A stretch of DNA of 10,742 nucleotides from Candidatus Hydrogenedentota bacterium (GTDB taxonomy: Bacteria; Hydrogenedentota; Hydrogenedentia; Hydrogenedentales; CAITNO01): NCBI GenBank assembly GCA_022710255.1, contig JAKLHG010000086.1, positions 1 to 10,742 on the forward strand, written 5' to 3'. The translations under genes were made by a program, and so were the position numbers. A model generated the notes under the pieces. The model did no database searches. It was not told the origin of the DNA and worked only from the letters and a program-made list of their open reading frames with translations. This document shows, piece by piece, positions 5,897 to 10,742 of the stretch (positions within the stretch are counted from its first letter, which is position 1; every line of letters begins with the position of its first letter).

Positions 5897-5945
5897 GCGC
5901 CTTTTCTGGGGGCGCGGTTCAGACACCTGCCGCTGTTGAGGTGTC
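5897..5945. terminator. Weak hairpins between convergent genes
   Basis: GCGCC (5897-5901) pairs with GGCGC (5911-5915), and GACACCT (5922-5928) pairs with AGGTGTC (5939-5945). The second overlaps the last codons of the permease gene. Neither has a proper T-run on either strand, so they may slow or protect transcript ends but are not convincing intrinsic terminators. Confidence 0.25.
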
Positions 5946-7337
5946 GGTATTTGATTCCTCTTGAAAAGAAGTCATTTTGCGCCACGCATCGTCGGTGAAA
6001 TTTCTGGTCCGCAGGCGGTAACCAGCGCAAACAGTCAGGGTCCATGCCGCATATGCGGCGAGAACCCAAGGGCGTTCGTAGGCTACCACAAGTCCGAATC
6101 CCAGAGACGCCGCTATCGTGATACCGGCGCATATTACCAAAACCGATTTGGGAAATTGAATGTAAGCGTCCGAGTAGCAGCGGGGAAACCGGCGGCATAG
6201 CCGTATCGCGGCGACGCCCAATGCGGATGAAATCGCCAGTACGCCCGTAGCCGCCATATACCCGTAAAAATCGGTCTCAAACTGGCCCAGCAGCAACATG
6301 CCCACGAGGATGAAATAGACGGTTACGGCATTGCGGGGTGCGCCGGAACGGGGGTCGATATTTGCCAGCGTCCGGGGAAGGATGCCATCGCGGGCCAGGG
6401 CGAAGAGTTCACGCGGCAAGGTCAGCGCCGCGGCGTTTAAGGCGGCGGCCCCTGCCGTCAAGGCGCCCAGGCCGATGAAGTGGACAAGTGCCGCCGGAAG
6501 GAAAAGGGTTGCTGATTCACGAAGGGGGGCGTTCATGGCGGCGTACCGGGCGGCATCATAGGGGATGGTGGTCACAAACACCGAACCTACGAGGATGTAA
6601 ATGAAGGCGACAATCAAGCCGCCGATAAGCAGTGCGCGCGGTATGGTGCGCCTGGCATCCTGAATTTCCTCCCCCATTTCGGCAATGATTTGAAAGCCCA
6701 TGCAGATGGCATAACAAAGCAATATGCTCATCAGAAATCCATTGGCTCCCTGCACGGGTTGCAGCGTCATGTCGAGACCGGAATGAAACGCGCCGGCAAG
6801 TCCGTACAGAAGCAGTGCCGACAAAAACTGAACTGCCAGGACCAGTTGCAGCGACATGGCCAGACGCACGCCGAAGGAATAGATTCCGTAAAATACAGCC
6901 AGGATACCCGCCGCCATCAAGCCCACCGGTATCCCCTCGAGTATATAGCCTTGCATATATTGAGCAAGCGTGCGGGTCGCTACGGATACGGAACAGGCGC
7001 CTCCCAGCAAAACCCAGGCGGAGACGAGTACCCCCATGCAGGGAGAGAGCATCCGGCTGGCGAACATATACCCGGCCCCCGCCGTGGGGAGCGCGCCCGC
7101 CAGTTGGATTAAGGGGATTACGCCAATCATCGAAACGGTAATGGCGATGACAAAGGAAAGCCAGATGGCCGGCCCCGCCAGCGCGCCGATATCGCGCACC
7201 ATGACAAAGATGCCGGCGCCGATGACGCCGCCCACGACCAGGGCGGACGCCCCCGCCAGGCCGATGGTTCTCTGCAAGTGGAGGGTGTTTCCCATGGTTT
7301 TAACGGAGTCGTCCATGGACGCTATAGTGCCATACAA
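5919..7337 (-). CDS. APC-family amino acid permease
   Basis: This is an inner-membrane transporter of 472 residues, the usual length for the amino acid-polyamine-organocation (APC) family, with about twelve hydrophobic segments. The family signature GGVIGAGIFV is in the first helix (residues 36-45). The TM6 region (about 213-235) has the typical GFQIIAEMGEEIQDARRTIP wording, where family members have F/GFE...AEE...P. Members carry out proton-coupled symport or exchange of amino acids; the substrate cannot be read here. The ATG at 7337 is the longest start. ATGs at 7316 and 7295 (codons 8 and 15) are equally possible, since none has a clear ribosome binding site and the conserved part begins near residue 20. 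It lies 67 nt after the antiporter gene on the same strand, without an obvious separate promoter, so cotranscription is likely. The hydrophilic C-terminal tail is unremarkable. Confidence 0.9.
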   Translation of the reverse strand: MYGTIASMDDSVKTMGNTLHLQRTIGLAGASALVVGGVIGAGIFVMVRDIGALAGPAIWLSFVIAITVSMIGVIPLIQLAGALPTAGAGYMFASRMLSPCMGVLVSAWVLLGGACSVSVATRTLAQYMQGYILEGIPVGLMAAGILAVFYGIYSFGVRLAMSLQLVLAVQFLSALLLYGLAGAFHSGLDMTLQPVQGANGFLMSILLCYAICMGFQIIAEMGEEIQDARRTIPRALLIGGLIVAFIYILVGSVFVTTIPYDAARYAAMNAPLRESATLFLPAALVHFIGLGALTAGAAALNAAALTLPRELFALARDGILPRTLANIDPRSGAPRNAVTVYFILVGMLLLGQFETDFYGYMAATGVLAISSALGVAAIRLCRRFPRCYSDAYIQFPKSVLVICAGITIAASLGFGLVVAYERPWVLAAYAAWTLTVCAGYRLRTRNFTDDAWRKMTSFQEESNTDTSTAAGV

Positions 7338-7372
7338 AACGATGAAAAGGCAATAGCCGGAACGCGGTGTGG

Positions 7373-7402
7373 TTTTTTCTCAGGGTGGCGCGGGAGAAAA
7401 GA
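7373..7402. repeat. Small inverted repeat in the antiporter-permease gap
   Basis: TTTTCTC (7375-7381) pairs with GAGAAAA (7394-7400) across 12 nt, extendable by two pairs including a wobble. It fills much of the 67-nt gap between two co-directional genes. It could be an mRNA processing or attenuating hairpin; the stem is AT-rich and weak. Confidence 0.3.
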
Positions 7403-7404
7403 AT

Positions 7405-9900
7405 CTATGCCTCGGCGTTTCCGTTAGGGTTTGCTTTTCGGATAGCGGCTTTCAGGACGCCTGCAATATCTTCCGCGGACATCGATTCTCGGATTGCCCG
7501 GGTAAACTCGCCTTCACGACAGGCACGTGCCAACTGTGACAAGGCGGCCAAGTGAACTTCTGGAGATTTACTTCTGGGGCTTATAAGGGCGAGAATGGTT
7601 CCCGCAGGCGTTTCCACTCCCGGGAAGGACCATCCGGTGCCTCCCGTCCCCACCAGGATGGTCGTTGACCCCACACTATCGCTATGGGCGTGCAGCATGA
7701 CGATTCCAGGCGCCAGTTCGACGGGGTAGTCGGCCACAGCCTGTCTCAGAAGTTTCATTATATCGTTCCGCTGCGCGTCCCTGTCGCAGAGCCGGGCGGC
7801 CATTGTTTGCAATGCCATGTCCAGCGGTACGGCTTGGTCCAGTGTAACTGGAAGAATCATATGCTGAGAGGTGTGGCCCGGGATTTCATACTCGGAAGGC
7901 GGAACGTATTCCATCAGGGCCGGGTATGCGATAAGCAGATTTAAGTGTGGAAAACGTTCCGCGATACTATCGGGAAGCCGGTTCATGCTCGGCCTCCAAA
8001 AAGTTCCAAGGGGCCGTTCTGAGGGCAGGAGCAACATGTCGTCCGGGGTCAGGTCTTCAAGAAGCCTTTCCCGGAGGGTTTCCCAGTCCTTCAAAGAGGT
8101 CACAACACAGGATGTTTCCGGAAGTGTTTTTTTAAACAGGGCCTCCATGCGCTCTGTTTCTCCCGGGTTACAGACATACAGGTGTATTTCCGCGCCTAAC
8201 TGACGGGCCAGACGCCGGGATTCTGCCGCAAGGTCCTTTATATCGCTGCGCTGACTGGCGCGGGGCGGAAGGGGTACCCGCAGCCGCCTGGTGGTGTTCA
8301 GGGCGGTGACCAGACGACAGAACAACAATCGGGAGGAGCATTCCTGAAGCATCCGTTTCCGCACGGTTCCAAAAATACGGGTTGCTACGGTCTTGTCCTC
8401 TCCCCATCCGAAGAGGGCAAGTTCCGCATGCATTTCCCGGGCAGCCTTCACAATGCCGTCGGCAGTGTTCGTACTGATCCTTACCCGCGGTTCCACGGGA
8501 ATCTCGGCGGATGCGGCATGGGCGAGGCATTGGGCCATCAGGTTTTCACCCTCGGCGATCTTCGCACCCATGTCGTTTTCATCAGGTACGATGGTCAAGG
8601 GATGCAGCCGGCTGCCACGCGTCGTATCCCGCAGTACGAAAGCAAGGTCGAGAAGGCGTGCGGCTGTCCGGGTATTGGCTACCGGTATCAGCAGGTGCTG
8701 CTCCGTCTTACGCAGGAGCGGTTCCACAGCGGGCCCGACTTCTATACGCCTGCCATACCGCTCCACCGCCCAGGTACCCAGCGGGCAGGTAACCAGAATC
8801 ATTGCGATAGCACCGTTCAGGACGGATACGTCGAAAATATGCAGTTCATACCCCACCAATGCGGCAGCGAGCGTGGCTGCAGCCTGCACCACACTCAACC
8901 CGAACATGACCTGTCCTTCTTCCCGGGTATAGCCGAAGAGGCGCCGCGCCGTCTGGGCGGCAAGATATTTTGTCAGAATAACTCCGCAAACCATGGTGGC
9001 GGCAACCAGCCAGCTCTGCGAATCCCACACCAATTCTCTCAAGTTCATCAACATGCCCACAGAGATGAGAAAGAAGGGAATAAACACCGTGTTGCCGACA
9101 AACTCGACCCGGTTCATCAGGGTGCTGTGCGGGGGAATGAGCCGGTTGAAGGCAAGACCTGCCAGAAATGCTCCGATTATGGGCTCCATCCGCGCATAAT
9201 GGGAGGCATAGCTGAAGGCGCACACAGTACCCAGGACAAAAAGGAACTGTGCGCCGCCGTTTTCGCTGTTGTTGCGGAAAAACCACCGGCTCAACCAGGG
9301 TATACCCCACCAGCCCACCGCCACCAGTGCCGCAAGACTGGCAAGAATCTTCACCCAGAACAGGGGGGTAAGGGCCACCCCTTTGGCGGCATCCGCAATG
9401 ACCGCCAGTACCATAAGCGCCATGATATCCGTAATCATGGTGGCCCCGATGGTGACGGCGACCGGTTCACTGCGTACAATACCGAGTTTACCGGCCACCG
9501 GATAGGCCAGCAAGGTATGGGACGCGAACATGCTCGCCAGGAGAATGGCTTCGGGCCATTCCATGTGGAGTACATAGCGGCCGAGAAGAGTTCCCAGGCT
9601 TTGCGGGATGATAAAGGTCAGCAGGCCGAAGACCAGGCTTCGGTTGCGGGATTGGATGAATTGCGGCAGGTCAATCTCCAGCCCGGCAAGAAACATGATG
9701 TACAACAAGCCTACGGAACCGAAAAGCATGACGGCGGAGTTGCGTTCAAGAAGGCCCGTTCCGTGGGGTCCTAAAAATGTGCCTGCCAGCAGCAGCAACA
9801 CCATGTCCGGAACGCGCAATTTTTCGGCGGCCAGTGGCATTACCAGCGCGGTGGTGATCATGATGGTAAAAACTAATGTAGGATCGGTTATTAAGGCCAT
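7405..9900 (-). CDS. CPA2 cation/proton antiporter fused to USP-like and PTS EIIA-like domains
   Basis: An 831-residue, three-part protein. Residues 1 to about 390 are a Na+/H+ exchanger-type (CPA2, Kef/NapA-like) membrane domain with many hydrophobic helices. Asp158 in MITDIMAL occupies the ion-binding position, but its partner residue is Thr157 rather than the Asp, Asn or Gln seen in characterised relatives. Residues about 400-675 look like two universal-stress-protein-type alpha/beta domains, the first clearer (LLIPVANTRTAARLLDLA, LALFGWG). Residues about 680-822 resemble a PTS EIIA type-2 domain (fructose/mannitol class). His737 in MLHAH aligns with the phosphorylated His of the family's PHAR motif. 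The cytoplasmic part probably senses nucleotides and phosphorylation state to gate exchange; the transported ion (Na+ or K+) is undetermined. The ATG at 9900 lacks a clear ribosome binding site but begins immediately before the first helix. It is the first gene of the pair with the permease and has its own promoter at 9975-10003. Confidence 0.88.
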   Translation of the reverse strand: MALITDPTLVFTIMITTALVMPLAAEKLRVPDMVLLLLAGTFLGPHGTGLLERNSAVMLFGSVGLLYIMFLAGLEIDLPQFIQSRNRSLVFGLLTFIIPQSLGTLLGRYVLHMEWPEAILLASMFASHTLLAYPVAGKLGIVRSEPVAVTIGATMITDIMALMVLAVIADAAKGVALTPLFWVKILASLAALVAVGWWGIPWLSRWFFRNNSENGGAQFLFVLGTVCAFSYASHYARMEPIIGAFLAGLAFNRLIPPHSTLMNRVEFVGNTVFIPFFLISVGMLMNLRELVWDSQSWLVAATMVCGVILTKYLAAQTARRLFGYTREEGQVMFGLSVVQAAATLAAALVGYELHIFDVSVLNGAIAMILVTCPLGTWAVERYGRRIEVGPAVEPLLRKTEQHLLIPVANTRTAARLLDLAFVLRDTTRGSRLHPLTIVPDENDMGAKIAEGENLMAQCLAHAASAEIPVEPRVRISTNTADGIVKAAREMHAELALFGWGEDKTVATRIFGTVRKRMLQECSSRLLFCRLVTALNTTRRLRVPLPPRASQRSDIKDLAAESRRLARQLGAEIHLYVCNPGETERMEALFKKTLPETSCVVTSLKDWETLRERLLEDLTPDDMLLLPSERPLGTFWRPSMNRLPDSIAERFPHLNLLIAYPALMEYVPPSEYEIPGHTSQHMILPVTLDQAVPLDMALQTMAARLCDRDAQRNDIMKLLRQAVADYPVELAPGIVMLHAHSDSVGSTTILVGTGGTGWSFPGVETPAGTILALISPRSKSPEVHLAALSQLARACREGEFTRAIRESMSAEDIAGVLKAAIRKANPNGNAEA

Positions 9901-9974
9901 ATAGGCTTATTCCCGGAGATTTTGCCCTGCTCTTGTGACCGGTGATGGTGTATTTATAGTAACATAACCGTTTT

Positions 9975-10003
9975 ATTATACGAATTTGGGTGCTATCTGG
10001 AAA
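9975..10003 (-). promoter_or_regulatory. Promoter of the antiporter-permease pair
   Basis: On the minus strand: -35 TTTCCA (9998-10003), 17-bp spacer, perfect -10 TATAAT (9975-9980). The predicted start near 9968 gives a leader of about 68 nt before the ATG at 9900. The -35 box is only a 4/6 match, so an activator may assist. Confidence 0.6.
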
Positions 10004-10074
10004 GTTTCCAAGAAAAATTGGGAGCCCCACCAAGGTCCATATACGAGACGACACAAAAGGCGGCGTCCGAATTT

Positions 10075-10103
10075 TTGCGAATGCCGGATGCTCTTGCTAT
10101 ACT
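10075..10103 (+). promoter_or_regulatory. Promoter of the PfkB-family kinase gene
   Basis: -35 TTGCGA (10075-10080), 17-bp spacer, -10 TATACT (10098-10103). The predicted start near 10110 leaves a leader of about 168 nt. It faces away from the antiporter promoter, with about 71 bp between the two -35 boxes, enough for a shared regulator. Confidence 0.6.
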
Positions 10104-10185
10104 ACGAAACAGGCCGTATCGTCCGGTGGGTCAACTTATTCAGGATCGGTTGTCCGGGCGGTGTGGTATTATCAGGAGAGGGTTG

Positions 10186-10229
10186 CCCTACGCCATGGCG
10201 TCAGGGAGTGTTTCCTTTTCCGCGTAGGG
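10186..10229 (+). other. Leader hairpin before the kinase gene
   Basis: CCCTACGC (10186-10193) and GCGTAGGG (10222-10229) form an 8-bp perfect stem, plus one wobble, around a 28-nt loop in the predicted 5' leader. The left arm continues into the palindrome CGCCATGGCG. No T-run follows. A regulatory role is possible but unproven. Confidence 0.35.
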
Positions 10230-10277
10230 TTACGAAGGCCGTCTTTTCGGGCTATACAAGAGGAAAGGACCGTTTCA

Positions 10278-10742
10278 ATGCCCCATGAGTTGGTATCGGT
10301 GGGCGTTATATGCGCGGACGTGATGGTCCGCCCCGTTGATGAGGTTCCCCGTCGTGGCACCTTGGGGCTGGTTCCGAAGCTGGAAATGCACCTGGGCGGA
10401 CTGGCCGCGGTTACTGCAAGCGCTTTTTGCCAACTGGGTGGCAACGCGGCATTCTTGGGCAGGGTCGGCCAGGATGGTTTTGGCGATTATCTGCTTTCCG
10501 CCCTGCAGCACAATGGCGTCGATGTCGGCGGTGTAAAACGCGATGACAGCGCCCATTCTTCGGCGACGGTCGTGTTGATAGACGGCTCGGGTGAACGTAC
10601 GTTTCTACATCATGTGGGGGCGAACGCGGTAACCTGCGAGGAGGATATGGACTTTGAAGCGATTGGGCAGGCGCGTATATTCCACTGGGGCGGCCCCGCC
10701 ATCATGCCGCGCCTGGATGGTCCGCCCATGGGCCGTGCTTTC
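10278..10742 (+). CDS. PfkB-family carbohydrate kinase, 3'-truncated by window edge
   Basis: 155 codons are open to the edge, about half the usual length of 290-330. The family phosphorylates sugars or nucleosides in the cytoplasm using ATP; the C-terminal ATP-binding signature lies beyond the window, so the substrate is not decidable. Visible here are the N-terminal strand with Gly9 and Asp14 (VGVICADV), as in ribokinase-type enzymes. The Gly40-Gly41 motif opens the first PfkB signature (LGGLAAVTASAFCQLGG) and continues to LGRVGQDGFGDYL (60-72). A typical GERTF strand and a downstream HWGGP loop follow. The Asn usually found in the GG-x-x-x-N signature is Val45. The ATG at 10278 is supported by AAAGGA 8 nt upstream. 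The gene is divergent from the antiporter gene. Confidence 0.88.
   Translation, partial: MPHELVSVGVICADVMVRPVDEVPRRGTLGLVPKLEMHLGGLAAVTASAFCQLGGNAAFLGRVGQDGFGDYLLSALQHNGVDVGGVKRDDSAHSSATVVLIDGSGERTFLHHVGANAVTCEEDMDFEAIGQARIFHWGGPAIMPRLDGPPMGRAF

Noticed and set aside
8428..9774. 448-codon plus-strand ORF opposite the antiporter
   Set aside because: Long because of the codon bias of the opposite strand. It is rich in Gly, His, Gln and Pro with no recognisable domain, while the minus-strand antiporter frame is unmistakable.
1..10742. CRISPR array, tRNA or rRNA genes
   Set aside because: No regularly spaced short direct repeats, no cloverleaf with a TTCGANNC-type arm and no rRNA core sequence were seen on reading both strands.

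Overview
The window is about 10.7 kb of bacterial DNA. It has moderately GC-rich genes separated by long, AT-rich or repeat-laden spacers. Several strong sigma70-like promoters with exact 17-bp spacing are visible, as is an exported lipoprotein-type protease, which suggests a Gram-negative (diderm) bacterium. The left end carries dispersed palindromic repeats and a group II intron. From memory, such repeats are common in environmental PVC-group and Hydrogenedentes-like genomes, but no marker gene is present and the taxonomy is only a guess.

Left flank (1-1140): this part holds a repeat cluster. It contains a short TTCTTTG tandem at the very edge, a minus-strand group II intron of about 608 nt without a reverse transcriptase (77-684), a 20-bp-stem hairpin next to its 5' splice site (703-765), a pair of related 22-nt palindromic elements (861-938), and a doubtful ORF that may be a gene relic. 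Centre left (1337-4720): a strong promoter and a leader of about 200 nt precede one large gene. It encodes a probable lipoprotein subtilisin (S8) with three exactly 79-residue Big_2-type repeats, a prodomain-like region, an intact catalytic domain and three C-terminal Ig/PKD-like domains. The spacer 4721-5254 has no convincing large gene but is rich in RNA-like structure: a long-range inverted repeat, a terminator-type hairpin with a competing fold, and a tiny ORF whose start codon sits inside an 11-bp hairpin. A short orphan TPR protein (5424-5702) follows, with its own promoter.

Right half: two minus-strand genes read towards the TPR gene. They are an 831-residue CPA2-type cation/proton antiporter fused to universal-stress-like domains and a PTS EIIA-like domain (7405-9900), followed 67 nt later by an APC-family amino acid permease (5919-7337). 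They probably form a transport operon linking ion or pH balance to amino acid movement. A divergent intergenic region (9901-10277) carries two outward promoters. The other one drives a PfkB-family sugar kinase that runs off the right edge.

The most unusual items are the antiporter-USP-EIIA fusion, the ORF-less intron, the structured spacer 4869-5033, and a motif shared by the spacers of the protease and TPR promoters.
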